NCBI GenBank assembly: GCA_934045905.1
Contig: OW203762.1
Span: 8,742,001-8,806,000 of the forward strand
Direction of reading: 5' to 3'
From: Leuctra nigra
Lineage: Eukaryota; Arthropoda; Insecta; Plecoptera; Leuctridae
DNA length: 64,000 bases
The stretch's first letter is position 1, and each line of letters starts with the position of its first letter. Position numbers and translations under genes: made by a program. Shown one piece after another: positions 47,901 to 61,093 of this stretch. The notes below the pieces were generated by a model. That model worked only from the letters and a program-made list of their open reading frames with translations, made no database searches and was not told the DNA's origin.

Positions 47901-49152
47901 CGTAGTGTTCGTCACGCTCGCTGGCTGCGTGCTCGTCGAGGAAGTCCTCTTCTATTACATTCATCGGTAGGGACAAATGTAATAATTGAAAGAAATCCAT
48001 TATTTGGGATTATACCTAGTGTTGTAAATTAATTACAGTATGTATTATGTTTTGCATACACAAGCGTAGCGAGTGTTACTACGTAACTCTTATACCTTAC
48101 CTGTTTGTTGTAATACAAGCACTCAAACAATCACAATGAGTGCACATAAGACCATATTCTGTTTCAGTCTGCTGCACCACCGCTTCTTGTACAAGCACAT
48201 CCACAAGCGCCACCACGAGTGGACGGCGCCTATCGCCATCACTGCCATGTATTGTCACCCTCTGGAACAGGTCTTCGGCAACGTCCTGCCGTATCTGACC
48301 GGGCTGTTGTTGACGAGGGCACACGTGGTCTCGGCTTTGGCGGTGGGAGCAGTGTTCCAGTCCGGCATTCTCTGTCATCATTCGGGATATCATCTGCCGT
48401 TTCTTCTCTCTCCGCAGTTTCACGACTTCCATCATCTCAAGTAAGCTTTCACAATGGAAATAAAACATTTACATTTTGAACACATATTTATTGTTATGCT
48501 AATCTCTAGAAAACATTCCTTGTATATTTCCCAATAAGGAAATCAACAAATTCAGCAGTGCTACCAAAAATAAGTCATACTCATAATGACCCATACCTAA
48601 TAAAGCGTAAAACATCAAATGTTTCATTAGTTTGAGTCGGGCACCTATTTATTTCAGTGATTTATAATACAAGTATTGGATTATCCCAATTTTATAATCT
48701 TATACCAATACATTTTGTGGTGATGTTTTCCTATTTAGTTTTAGAAGAAAAAACTTGCCGCCTAACATACGTGGCTCCTATATTTTCAATAACCAAACAC
48801 ATGTAAGATTATGGACTTTGCATACGGGAATCTCAGCAGAGATGGCATTGCAGGTAGCGATTATAGGAACAATAAATGTTAAGACTGCAAAGAAAAATTA
48901 GGTTATTCCTGTAGGTAATTCAGTTGGTATTTACTTGTAGGTATCATGTTAGTGCATGCATGCAATAACATGCATGGTATTGCATGTTGTAATTCTTCCA
49001 GATTCAACTCTTGCTTCGGGCTGCTGGGCATTCTTGATCGTCTTCACAACACAGACGATCTGTTCAGGAAATCAGGACTCAATTCCAGGAACAAGATACT
49101 CACCACTTTGACACCAATCCAGGATTTAGTCCCGCTGGATAAAGTCAAGTAG
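44905..49152 (+). CDS. FAXDC2-like: FAXDC2-like paralog 4 (exons 2-5; exon 1 not found)
   Basis: Exon 2 at 44905-45139, exon 3 at 47785-47966, exon 4 at 48168-48440, exon 5 at 49002-49152 with stop TAG. They give 280 residues plus an unseen first exon ending in phase 2. Exon 2 carries [19 protein letters not shown]; exon 3/4 give IHRLLH, then HKRHH and HDFHH. Because exon 2 has no hydrophobic stretch before the DQLGEDEM region, the first membrane segment should be in the missing exon 1, as in paralogs 1 and 5. The exon 2 donor is GTAAGA and the exon 3 donor GTAGGG. Exon 3 is preceded by 22 tandem copies of its own acceptor and first 65 or so bases. A helentron-like element lies upstream at 43970-44645, in intron 1 or the promoter. 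Exon 2 has fewer G/C third positions than the other paralogs' exon 2, suggesting an older or differently constrained copy. Confidence 0.83.
45635..47850 (+). repeat. Exon-3 acceptor array of paralog 4 (23 acceptors, 95-bp unit)
   Basis: Exon 3 starts are found every 95 bases from 45695 to 47785 with no insertion or deletion in 22 steps. Each unit holds the intron end (TGTTCTTGTCGTCAG), the first codons of exon 3 ([22 protein letters not shown]) and then GTC TAA, a stop. In two units (starts 45790 and 47500) the acceptor AG is changed to AC. Only the last unit, which also differs by GCT for GCA in the Ala codon, continues into full exon 3. Confidence 0.95.
48058..48100 (+). mobile_element. 5'-end remnant of helentron-like element
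   Basis: AAGCGTAGCGAGTGTTACTA and ACTCTTATACC resemble the 5' end of copies 2 and 3. It fills part of the short intron 3 of paralog 4. Confidence 0.4.
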
Positions 49153-49235
49153 ATGTACGTTGTTGTACGTTGTTTAAACATGTGACATTTAAAAATATTC
49201 ATATTTAAATAATATACTATTATGAATACATAGTA

Positions 49236-50094
49236 AGGCGCGTAGGAACTTTATTTTGACAGGGGGGGTCAAAATTATAGGGGATCGATGAATGTCAGGA
49301 AAAGGAAGGACTCACCCCCCAGTTAGGGGGGTAGGGCCTTTTTGAATTTTTGATACAAAATAATCGAATTTTAAGCTATTCTTCTCAAAGAAATGTAAAA
49401 TGTGTGATATGCAATATTCTGTGGGAACTAAGAAAACTTGTTTTTATAGAATTCCCAATGGCCCCGCAGGGCATTTTTTTACATCATGATAAAAAAAAGT
49501 AGAATTCGACGCTTTTTTTGGAATCTTTCTTAAAGAAATTTAAAATGTGTGTCCTGCAATATTCTTGGGGCTATAAGAGACAAAATAAAATTTTGTTATT
49601 TTACAAAATCCTTAATGGCCCCGCAGAGAAATACTTGATTTCTAGTGAAAGAGAATCGATTATGAATTGATTTTGGAATCGACCTTTGAAAAAGGTTGCA
49701 AGAGCAACAGCAATAAGCAATCGATAAGAAAAATCTGTATGTGTTTTGGAATCTATTATTTTAACGTGTAATTATTTAATTTGATTCATGAGGATGCTCA
49801 TGTTGGACAAATGAGTAAATGAGTTGTCTCATTGGATAATACCTCTGTTCAATTAGTTTTGCAAAACTTGAGAAAATTTTGAGAATTCAACCTCATAATG
49901 GAGCAAATCTGTGCATTCTGTGCAACACTTATAATCAACATTTGTGAATATCTGGATGTGTTCAGGATCTCTAGCAGGGGGGGTCAGAGTCTCTAGCAGG
50001 GGGGGTCAGGATCTCTGGCAGGGGGGGTCAGGCTCCAGACAGGGGGGGGGGGGGTCCGTTCCCCCCTTTCCCCCCCTATTCCTACATGGATGTC
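49236..50094. mobile_element. Possible element with G-runs
   Basis: GTAGGAAC near 49240 and TATTCCTAC at the end form short inverted ends. Inside, two similar 130-bp blocks end in AATGGCCCCGCAGGGCATTT / AATGGCCCCGCAGAGAAATA, and CAGGGGGGGTCAG is repeated in tandem at 49970-50050. Confidence 0.45.
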
Positions 50095-50611
50095 TTAGTC
50101 AGTAACTGCTCTAAGATTGTCTAGGATCCGATTACCGACGTCGTCCTTCCTCAATAACAATAGGTATCACTCTAACACATAGGAGACAATAGGAGGTGCT
50201 GACAATGACAATAGGAGGCACATGGTTCTTTAAAGACAATGGCGTGTATATATTGTTGTATTTTTCTTTTTAGCATCTGCCTATATTATTACATAGTGAT
50301 CATATCATTTATTGAATTCCTATTGTTAATTAGTTATTATTTATAAATATAGCACATGTCTTTAAAGTACTTACTATTATTACTTACGATCATACGGTTT
50401 ATTGTGTTACTACCACTGTATGAATGATTATTATTATGTAACTTTCCATAATACCCTAATGGAAGAGGACTTTAGTTCTCAAGTTCTCTGATGCATTTTT
50501 TTAAAATGTGAATGGAAATAAAACTGAACTGAAACTGAACTGAAATATGCTGCGCAGGTTTCCTACTGATTTGCCAAGACCGCCACCTTCCTATACCTAC
50601 CATCGATACCA

Positions 50612-50672
50612 ATTTTCATCATCATTATCCCTAAGGTTAGTTGCAGAACAGTGTGACGTTAATTACCCCTCA
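50612..50672 (+). mobile_element. SINE 3'-end fragment
   Basis: TTTTCATCATCATTATCCC and TTAGTTGCAGAACAGTGTGA match the tail of the family; no head is present. Confidence 0.45.
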
Positions 50673-51143
50673 TTAAGAAATATTCAATAAATATAATGAC
50701 CGCTGGGGGGTCATTCCTGTACGTTTTTAGTCTCGTAAGTCAGGTATCGTATCGTAAATTTGGTTTACAATAATGTTACGTCCATAACAACGGTTGCTAG
50801 AGGAATCACACCACAGTTTATTTCGTAGTTCAAATGCATACATTTCTTGAATTGTTATTACTTAAATTGAAATTTACTGTGCATATTCTTGCTTTCAGTG
50901 TGATAGTGTATTTAAATTACTTTTTTTATTTTTATGTGTTTTGTTTATATGTGTAGATTATTGTTAGTTTTATAATTAGTAGGTATGTAGCCCTGTATAC
51001 AATCCTATTGGTTTAACGGGGCTACAATAACATTTGCTTTGTATTTTTTTTTCAAACAAAAACTTTGAAAAAGTACATTTAGGTTAATTAAGCAAGTAGT
51101 TTGACAATGCCAAGGTCACTTGCTTACCTGAGGCTAATATTAT

Positions 51144-51964
51144 TGAGCGAGCGAAGCGAGCGTCTCCTTTCTGCTCATTTGGCACGGACCTCTGTGTTTT
51201 TTTTCTTTTTTTCTTTTTCTTTTTTGTTTTTACTTTTGTCTGTTGAATAGACGATACACAGGTCACAATGTTTCTTCGATCGATCTGAAATTTTGCACAC
51301 ATGCAGAACCTTTTCTGTTTGCAGACCCAAATTTTTTTTTAAATCCATTCATTGGTTAAAATTGAAATAAACATCTCCTGATAGGTTGAAAAATGAAAAT
51401 GGTCTTCGATAAATCTGATCAAATTCATATTTTGGCTATACAGGTCAGAGTTTTTCTTTGATCGAGCTGAAATTTTGCACACATGTAAAACCAACCTTCT
51501 CTGTTTGCAGACCATAATTTTTTTTGAAATCCATTAATTGGTTAAAATTTAAATAAATATCTCCTGATAGGCTGAAAAATGAAAACGGTCTTCGATAATT
51601 CAGATCAAACTCATATTTTGCATGATCATAAAGACCAACATTGTCTCTTATTTTACAAAATTTTATCCCAATGTTAAGAACGTATGAACTTATTAACATT
51701 TTTAATATCTGTCAGTAATGAAGTATCAAAATGAATGTTTTCCAGTGCCAATTGAATTGCAACTGATTTGCTATCTTTACCAGGATGCTTAGATGTTATT
51801 TTCAAGTTTCAATGAAAAGCATAATATGTTGTGTTGATTGAGTGATCATATTTCAATTCAATATGGATGTATATGTTTTCTGTGCTTGTGTACGCATTTC
51901 CGGTTCGAGAATTTGCACGTCCCCGTGCTCGCTCACCAACGCGTTACACTGAGCGTTTTCCTAG
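51144..51964 (+). mobile_element. Helentron-like element, copy 5
   Basis: Full 5' end (TGAGCGAGCGAAGCGAGCG) and 3' end (CACCAACGCGTTACACTGAGCG then CCTAG, flanked by T). An internal stretch of about 180 bp around 51260-51580 is present twice (the phrase CTGAAATTTTGCACACATG recurs). Confidence 0.7.
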
Positions 51965-52046
51965 TATGAAAAAACATCCAGATAGGTATTTAATCAACAA
52001 CGTACGATTTTTAATTACTTTTCTGAGAGTATGATTCACAATTAAA

Positions 52047-52925
52047 CTAGGAAAACGCTCTGAGTAACGCGTTGATGAGCGAACACGGATACGCGCAACA
52101 CCTCGAACCCGAAATTCTGTCTATCGAAAATGTCCTTAAACGCCAATAATTCTTGAATTTCGTCAAAGACTAATATTGTATTAAAATCTACAACAATTCC
52201 TAAAATGTGTTCCCAATAACCATACAAAGTTTTACGTTGATCGATTGAACCTTTATGATTGAACGATTTCTTGTTAACTTTCAGAAATCACAGGATCTCG
52301 TTCAAAAAATATTCCTGGGACTACTCATATGATATTATAAGTGTGTGAATACAATATTAGATCGATCTGTTGAACGGTCATATCAGTTTCATATACGTTT
52401 GAAAGTTTCTGCTCTTTCTGCTGGAACTGAAGATTCGAAGTTACCGTGAAATATGAAATTCGAGAAATTTGACAGCCAACACGTAAAATGTCCGTAAACT
52501 GTCAATAACTTTAGAATTTAAACACAGATAAGTCTGAAAATAGCCAAAAATACAGATAATGTTGGTCCCAATGACAATGCAAAGTTTTAAGTTGATCGGT
52601 CAAACGGTTCTAGTTTAAATTTCAAAAATCACATGAAATATTTTTTTAAATTTTAACCAATGGGAGGATTTGGCTGAAACTTTGTAAGATTGGGGACATT
52701 GTTGGTCGAAATGACTTGTCAACATTTCAAATTGATCGAACCAACCAATCGAAAGATTTTGTTTTAAAATTTGAACCAATCAGTGGATTTCAAAAAATAT
52801 TAGGGTCTGCAACGCCCATAAATGGTCCGTACATATGTGAAAAATTTCAGCTCGATCGAAGAAAAACTCTGACCTGTATATCGTCAGGTAGCAAAAAAAC
52901 ATAAAAAAGAGGTCCGTGCCAAATG
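52047..52925 (-). mobile_element. Helentron-like element, copy 6 (5' end lost)
   Basis: Reverse orientation: begins CTAGGAAAACGCTCTGAG, the complement of the 3' end, 82 bp from the 3' end of copy 5, so the two face tail to tail. It runs to the phrase complementary to GGCACGGACCTCT but lacks the GAGCGAGCG start. Confidence 0.65.
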
Positions 52926-52980
52926 AGCCAAAAACACTTATTCACTTAAGGGGGAGCAATCGATCGACATATACAAAATA

Positions 52981-54303
52981 CTAGGAAAACGCTCAGTGTA
53001 ACGCGTTGATGAGCGAGCACGGGTACGTGCAAATTCTCGAACCGGAAATGCGTACACAACGCACAGAAAACATATACATCCATATGGAATTGATTATGAT
53101 ATCAACTTAAAAGTGTATGCTTTTCATCGAAACTTTAAAATAGCATCTAAGCACCTGGTTCATAAAGCAAATCAGAATCAATTTTCAATTGGCACTGGAA
53201 AACATTCATTTCGATACTTCATTACTGACAGATATTAAAAATGTAAATAACTTCATACGTTCTTAACTGATTGGGATGAAATTTTGTAAAATAAGAGACA
53301 ATATTGGTCTTAATGATCATGCAAAATATGAGTTTGATCAGAATTATCGAAGACCGTTTTCATTTTTCAGCCTATCAGGAGATATTTATTTAAATTTTAA
53401 CCAATGAATCTGAGTAACGCGTTGATGAGCGAGCACGGATACGCGCAACACCTCGAACCGAAATTCTGTCTATCGAAAATGTCATTAAAAGCCAATAATT
53501 CTAAAATTTCGCCACAGATTTGTATAGAAATCTCAAAACATTCCTAAAATATTGGTCCAAATAACCATGCAAAGCTTTAAGTTGATCAATTGAACCTTTA
53601 TGATTGAACTGTTCCGTGTTAATTTTCAAAAATCACAGGATCTCCTTCAAAAAATATACCTGAGACCACTCATATGATATAAGTGTGTCTACACAATATC
53701 AGATCGACTGTTGAACGGTCATTATCAGTTTCATTTGCGTTTGAAAGTTTCTGCTCTAACTACCTTGCCTTGAACTGAAGAGTCGAAGTCGCCGTGAATT
53801 TGACAGCCAACACGCTAATAGTCCGTAAAATGTCAATAACGTTTGGATTTAAACACAGATTAGTATGAAAATTGTCAAAAATGCAGATAATGTTGGACCC
53901 AACCATCATGCGAAGTTATAAGTTGATCGTTCAATCGGTTATAGTTTAAATTTCTAAAAACACAGGAAAGATGGTTTTAAATTTTAACCAATGGGAGGAT
54001 TTGGCTGAAACTTTGTTTGATTGGGTACAATGTTGGGGGTAATGACTTGTCAAAATTTCAATTTGATCAAAACAACCAATCGAAAGTTAATTTTTTTTAA
54101 ATTTGAACCAATCAATGGATTTCAAAAAAATTAGGGTCTGCAACAATCAGAAATGTTACGTACATGTGTGCAAAATTTCAGCTCGATCGAAGAAAAACTC
54201 TGACCTGTATATCGTCAGTAACAGAAAAAAAAAAAACAAACAAAAAAAAAAACAGAGGTCCGTGCCAAAAGAGCCAAATGGAGACGCTCGCTTCGCTCGC
54301 TCA
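52981..54303 (-). mobile_element. Two merged helentron-like elements, copies 7a and 7b
   Basis: Reverse orientation. A first 3' end (CTAGGAAAACGCTCAGTG) starts at 52981 but its body stops near 53409, where a second 3' end (CTGAGTAACGCGTTGATGAG) begins and runs to a full 5' end (complement of GAGCGAGCGAAGCGAGCG) at 54303. The second copy lacks the terminal CTAG, so 7b was truncated on joining 7a or was copied from an internal site. Confidence 0.6.
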
Positions 54304-55943
54304 AAAAAAATTCTTGAAATTACACGTTCAAAAAACGTTTTCCTACATTTCAACTATATTTAAGTACAACAGACTCATTTAATGTTCTGTAGTTTGCAAC
54401 TCCAGTCCAACAATGAGTTTTCAATTTTATGTTATCAGAGGATGAACAAAACTTTAACATGGGAGGTATAGGAAAATCATTTCGAATTTGGTTTATAACT
54501 TTTAAAATAGCACACGTTGGTATTGTTTTCAATTTTTTTCCTGACAGTATGTCCATATGTCTACCATAAAAAAAGTTTTTTGCTCAAATCTATCGAGACA
54601 AAAAAAATAGATCTTCATTTTAGCCTTAAAATGACACGATTTTCTTTTTCCGCCATAAGATAACATGGGGGAGACAAATCAATTTATCTCAGAAACTGGA
54701 CACGAGAAGTGTTTCATTTTTTCATGGATTGTGTATTGCATGATTATCAATAAGTCACCAAAATTTCAAGTAAATCGGAAACATTGAGGTTATGGTGGTT
54801 CTACCTTAAAACACTTATTCACTTATTTATTGGCGAATAATTTGTGTTTCCTCTCTCCCATCCTCACATTTCGTCAATTAAAAAAATAATATAATAATAC
54901 TAAACCTTTAATGCATCATAATGACCAGCAAATTTTTATCATTGTATTGTTTATCAACAAAGAGATTCCATGTCAATTATATCTGTGCTATCAATCTATA
55001 GTGCGGTCGACAAACAATGTGCCCAAGAACCTTGAACCTACTCTGTGTATATTGCTCAAGGCTATGGATCATGTTCACTGCTATAACGCCAACAGCTGAC
55101 GATCTAGCTGCTTTGCTGTCAGTGTTCGCAACAGCGCAGTGGCAGAAGGAAGAAGAGGATTGGTAAGACATCAACAAACATTGTTCACAGTTACATTGAG
55201 TTATAGAGAAGGTGTGGGTTTGTTATGGTCTTCCTGTAAATATGACGAGTACATATCAGTGTTTTTATATCTTATTTTTATGGTACGTATAACGTTTTTG
55301 TTGTGCTACTTAGTAAGTTTTTGTAGCTATGTGATTAGTTAGATTGCTCTCAGCACATTTTATATTACATACGCAACAACGCGAACTTAATCGGTGTTAA
55401 CTCTCAGTAGTAGTCGTGTGTAGGCAGGTACTTTTAAGAAGTTAAATCTAAGCGGTTACAAATCTTATATTTGGAGTCCCGAAGGTATTTAGGTACTATT
55501 GCCCACATTTGGAAACTCGACTAGGTATGTTTTTTAAAACATTAATTTATTTTTTGTTTTGGTAGACATGACAGAAATATATTTTTCAATTACAAATTAG
55601 GTACACCCAAAAAATCATAAACGGTATATGAACGAAACGGATTGACTGCTGGTCAGGTTCCTTGACAATCAATCCTTGTTATTATCAATGAAATCAGAGC
55701 TCATCTACTAGATGTAGATGACGAGTTAGCATAGACTTCATCGGATGATGCCATCACATTTTTTCAGTCCTATCAATTTCTTTCAGATACCGTGTTATCA
55801 TTTGTTGAGTGTACCTAACTTCTTATCAACAAAAACAAATCGTGTTACTGAAAATAATTTTGTAAGCTACTTTGATACTACACAAATTAATAAGTAAGTA
55901 CTTAGGTACCTAGCTTTGTTTAAGAAGTACCTAGCAAATTTGT
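54304..55943. other. Intergenic region; possible 5' leader exon of paralog 5
   Basis: No coding gene seen. A GC-richer stretch ending GAAGAAGAGGATTG with donor GTAAGA at about 55167 could be a non-coding first exon joined to the acceptor at 57030; speculative. Confidence 0.3.
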
Positions 55944-55993
55944 TGAGCGAGCGAAGCGAGCGTCTCCTTTTGGCTCCTTTGGCACGGACCTCT

Positions 55994-56025
<32 letters not shown>

Positions 56026-56819
56026 TGTTTTTTTCTGTTACTGACGATATACAAGTCACAGTTTTTCTTTGATCAAGCTGAAATTTTGCACACATGTACT
56101 GACCATTTCCGGGCGTTGCAGACCCTAATTTTTTTGAAATCCCCTGATTGGTTCAAATGTTAAAAAAAATATCTTTCGATTGGTTTGTTTGATCAATTTG
56201 AAATTTTGACAAGTCATTGCCACTAACATTTTACTCAATCAAACAAAGTTTCAGCCAAATCCTCCCATTGGTTAAAATTTAAAACAATCTTTACTGTGAT
56301 TTTTGAAATTTAAACTAGAGCCGTTTGACCGATTAACTTAAACTTTGCATGGTCATTGGGACCAACATTATCTGTGTTTTTGACAATTTTCAGACACATC
56401 TGTGTTAAAATCCAAAAGTTATTGACATTTTACGGACATTTTGCTTGTTGCTACGGATCACGGCATCATTGACGCCTCAGTTCCAATGTTCCAAGGTAGT
56501 TAGAAGTTTAGAACAGAAACTTTCAAACGCATAATTATGACACTTATAATCAACAGATTGATCTGATATCGTGTACACAAACTTATATCATATGAGTGGT
56601 CCCAGGTATATTTTATTTTTGGAACAAGATCCTGTGATTTTTGAAAATTAACAAGGAACCATTCAATCATAAAGGTTCAATCGATCGACGTAAAACTTTG
56701 TATGGTTATTGGGACCAATATTTTTGGAATTTTTGAAGATTTTCATACAAGATTTCGGTTCGAGGTGTTGCGCGTATCCGTGCTCGCTCATCAACGCGTT
56801 ACTCAGAGCGTTTTCCTAG
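55944..56819 (+). mobile_element. Helentron-like element, copy 8
   Basis: Complete ends, T on both sides, with a long T run after GGCACGGACCTCTG. It ends 220 bp upstream of the first coding exon of paralog 5. Confidence 0.7.
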
Positions 56820-57039
56820 TATATTTGTTTAACCTTTGGTAGAGGCCCATTTTGGTAATAGAATGTTTAGTTCAACACTGTCAACATGCTATTACATAAT
56901 TTTTGAAGCATAAAATAATATATGATTATGTATCATTTGTTTTTACTTATGAGGCTATTTATACTAATATAATCACATTGGTATCAGTAAAATGTTCAAT
57001 CTTCCTCTGAACTGAGTATTTTCTTACCAGGATTTCACA

Positions 57040-60000
57040 ATGGACACAAAAACCCGCAAGGGTCCCAAGAAACCAGCCGACGATGCGTCGTTGAACTCGT
57101 CGTTGCCCACGTCGTTTGGGAGCCTCGTCGTTGGGGCAATTGCACTCGCAACACTCGCGATTGCGTTCAAAAGCAACTTCATAGCGTGGTAAGTGTGTAG
57201 AGACATCACTTATAAATAAGGACACATTTAATAAATTACTTGAGTGCATGTAGACGGTGATAAATGCAATTATCACGACCATAGTAATAGACATCTAGAG
57301 AACTCGGTGCTCGTCCCAGAGAGTGGCTAATATTGCAATAATCAGAAACCTAGCCACATCAGTCTTGGGTCAAGTTTCTGTCAAACATGAACTTTAGTTC
57401 CAGATACTTGCAGTATGAGCGGGAGTAGATCAGTTCTCTTCTACGAGAAAGTTTATTCCTGGTCCTTTTTGAAAGGAACTTGTCGTGCAATTATAGAAAA
57501 TGTATTATTTGTACGACTGTTTTAAAACCGTTTTTGGATAATTTCAAGTAATGAGACATTTGTATCACAAATTTTTGCTCTACGTATTTTTATATTTTTA
57601 AGAATTATTTTTGATTAGGCCACATCACAATTATTTAGCTAGCTCTGCTTTTTTCATAAATAGATACCTAACTGGAAACTCAAACTGCATTTTACATGAT
57701 TGAAAAGGCAGAGCTATAGATAATGTTAAATATGGTATATTGAATTGTTGGCTCGACTGATTTTTATATAACTAATTACTCTTCACTACTCTAATACACT
57801 ACTTTTTTGAATTCGTTTCGATTTCTTTAGAAATGATGTCCATACACCGAAGGATGTTTTTTTATGGGGAATGGGTATATTGGAGGCCTGGGGACCGCTG
57901 AAGAAACTGACGGTTTCGTCAAATTTTCCCCAAATGCGACCTATCCAAGGCTCATTATTTACTCCACTGTTATGCAACTTTGGGAGGAAGTTTTGTTACC
58001 CATTTACTGCAATCCTACTGAGAAAAATTCAGATATATTTACAGGAAAAATAGTTCTTTTGCATTTTCGTTTTCATGAAATGTGTTTTTTTTCAAGCATT
58101 TCTTCAATTTTATAAATATCATTCCGAGAAAATGGGTATCAATCACAACAACCTCCAAAAGTTGCGAAACAATGGAGTAAATAATGAGCCTTAGATATAC
58201 CGCATTTTGTGAAATTTGACTCAGCCGTCTGATCTCCAGCGGTCCCCAGGCCTTGATGTCTAAAGAATCTTGATGTTCTCTCAGGCCTGGAGATATGATC
58301 GCCTCCGCCTGGAACGGTCTTCTGGACCGCGTGGGAGACGATGAGTTCACACTCTGGGTCTGGGGCACGTTCCTGGTCTCGACTCTGGCATATTGGACCT
58401 TCGGCGCCTTCTACATCTTCCTGGACCTCACGGGCGTGCTCAGCAAGTACAAGGTCCAGCCGGGCAAGAACGAGCCGGTGGAAGTCAAGAAGCTCATCAA
58501 GGTGGGAGAATCAATTACATTCTAGAGAATCTCTTTGGGTAACGTTGTCAATTTGGGTTCTAAGCCCTTTGAATTTCAAAACAAAATTTTCTGTAATTTC
58601 GCTCTAAATAATATTGTATTAATTTGTCTTTTTACAAAGTTTTGTACATTTATCTTTTGTAAATATTTTCTAATTTTGACATGAAATATGGGCCAATAGG
58701 GAAGTATTGTGAAAATAAGGTTTCAGAATAATAGTTCATTTATGAAAGTTGAAATGTTGCTGAACGCGTTTGTGATATAATTTTTCTTCTGAAATAAATT
58801 GTTTTGAAGATATTTTACGTAGTTCGATAGATTTATTATAATTTTAGTGTCACATTGTAATGTCCCATGACTGTGTGTAGTAGTGTCTCGATCTCATAGC
58901 TAGAAATATTCTTGAACAGGGTGTCTTTAAAGTCATTTCGGCAATAAAGTTGTGTAAATCAACAGCTGGCAGTACGGGACGAAAGAGGGTGCCGTAGGCA
59001 GTATGGGACATAGGGTAACAGGTAAGGAAAAGGTTAGTAGGCAGTTAGGCAATACACCTTGTGTTGATAATTATACATTTACTGGAATATAATTTTTATA
59101 AGTAGTACCGCTGCCTCTGGGGTCCTATTGTTGAACTTTTGATTTTTTTCATTTTTTTTAGATTCACTGCTATATACCTAGATGGAATCTAATTCCTGAG
59201 GAATTGGAAATGTAAAAGTTGTAGCAACACTTGTGTTCCAGGCTATCGGGATGGTCGTGTTCAACCAGCTGGCCGTGGGCTTGCCCTACTTGTTCTTCAT
59301 GTACCACGTGGCCATGTGGCGTGATTGTACTGCATGTTGTGTTCCAGGCTATCGGGATGGTCGTGTTCAACCAGCTGGCCGTGGGCTTGCCCTACTTGTT
59401 CTTCATGTACCACGTGGCCATGTGGCGTGATTGTACTGCATGTTGTGTTCCAGGCTATCGGGATGGTCGTGTTCAACCAGCTGGCCGTGGGCTTGCCCTA
59501 CTTGTTCTTCATGTACCACGTGGCCATGTGGCGTGATTGTACTGCATGTTGTGTTCCAGGCTATCGGGATGGTCGTGTTCAACCAGCTGGCCGTGGGCTT
59601 GCCCTACTTGTTCTTCATGTACCACGTGGCCATGTGGCGTGATTGTACTGCATGTTGTGTTCCAGGCTATCGGGATGGTCGTTTTCAACCAGCTGGCCGT
59701 GGGCTTGCCCTACTTGTTCTTCATGTACCACGTGGCCATGTGGCGAGGCGTGCCTCCAGTCAGAGAACTGCCGTCGCTGCTGGAGATTCCAGTCAAGGCG
59801 GTGGTCGCAATGCTGGTCAGAGAGGCGGGCTTCTACTACAGCCATAGGTCGGTTCGAACGTCAGAGAATAGGAACAATTAGAAAACTAAATTCAAAACAT
59901 TTACTTACATTTTCCACATGTTGTTTATTGTGTGTATTTGTTCCTTTACATACTTATTTAGTGTGAAATATATTTAGTTTGTAAACTCAAAACATAACAT

Positions 60001-61060
60001 CAAGAGATGTTTTTCCTTCTGAAAAAGTGGAAAATTGATGTCATGTAAATTACCGGAAAATTTTCGGCTCCTATCCTTAGGATGTATACATATTTTTTTA
60101 CTAATTTGTTGCATCAGAAATGTTATTTATAAATAATTTTAAATGCTAAATCAAATCCAAAATAATTGATCAAATAAAATCCCATATCTGCCACCAATTG
60201 TAAATTTCCAAATTTCAGCTCCAAATTTAAAATACAATCACATACCGCCCTCACCATAATGTACATTGTTGTTGTCTAGACTCTTCCACACCGGTTTCTT
60301 CTACAAGCACATCCACAAGCGCCACCACGAGTGGACGGCGCCCATCGCCATCACCGCCATCTACTGCCACCCTGTGGAGCACCTGGTGTCTAATCTGCTG
60401 CCACTGCTGGCCGGCGTGGTTGTAACTGGACCCAACCTGATCCTCGTGTACTTCAGTTCGCTCTACACGACATTCAGCACGATGTCCCATCACTCGGGAT
60501 ATCATCTTCCCTTCATGCCGTCGCCGGAGTTCCACGACTTCCATCATCTCAAGTGAGTCGAACGAGGAAGACGCTCTGTGTGACGCGTTGATAAGCGAGC
60601 CTTCGTATTGCCTGCGAATTGATATTCGTGTTAAAGTGCTGCTCTGCTGACCTTTGAAAACCCTGGAATGAAATATGTCAAAGGAGCAGCGTTAAATTGT
60701 TTGAAATAACTTTGAATATATTTTACAAATATTTCAGAACAAGTTTAAAATGTAAGTACAATGTCAATTTCTCTTGATGTTCTTCATCAATTTGTCTGAA
60801 CATTTTCCTCTTGCAATCCTCTTGCAATCCTCTTTAATCCTCTTGCAAAATTTTAGTTGGTTGGTCAAGCGGTTCCAGTTTAAATTTTCATCCCGTCACA
60901 TGATCTTCAGATTGATTGGTTAAAAGGTGTGGCCTGGGCAGTGCAGGCAAAAACACAGACAGACAGACAGGCAGACAGGCAGACAGACAGACAGACAGAC
61001 AGGCCGACACACAGACATACATGCAGACAGACAGAATGTCAGGCAGACAGACAGACAGGC

Positions 61061-61093
<33 letters not shown>

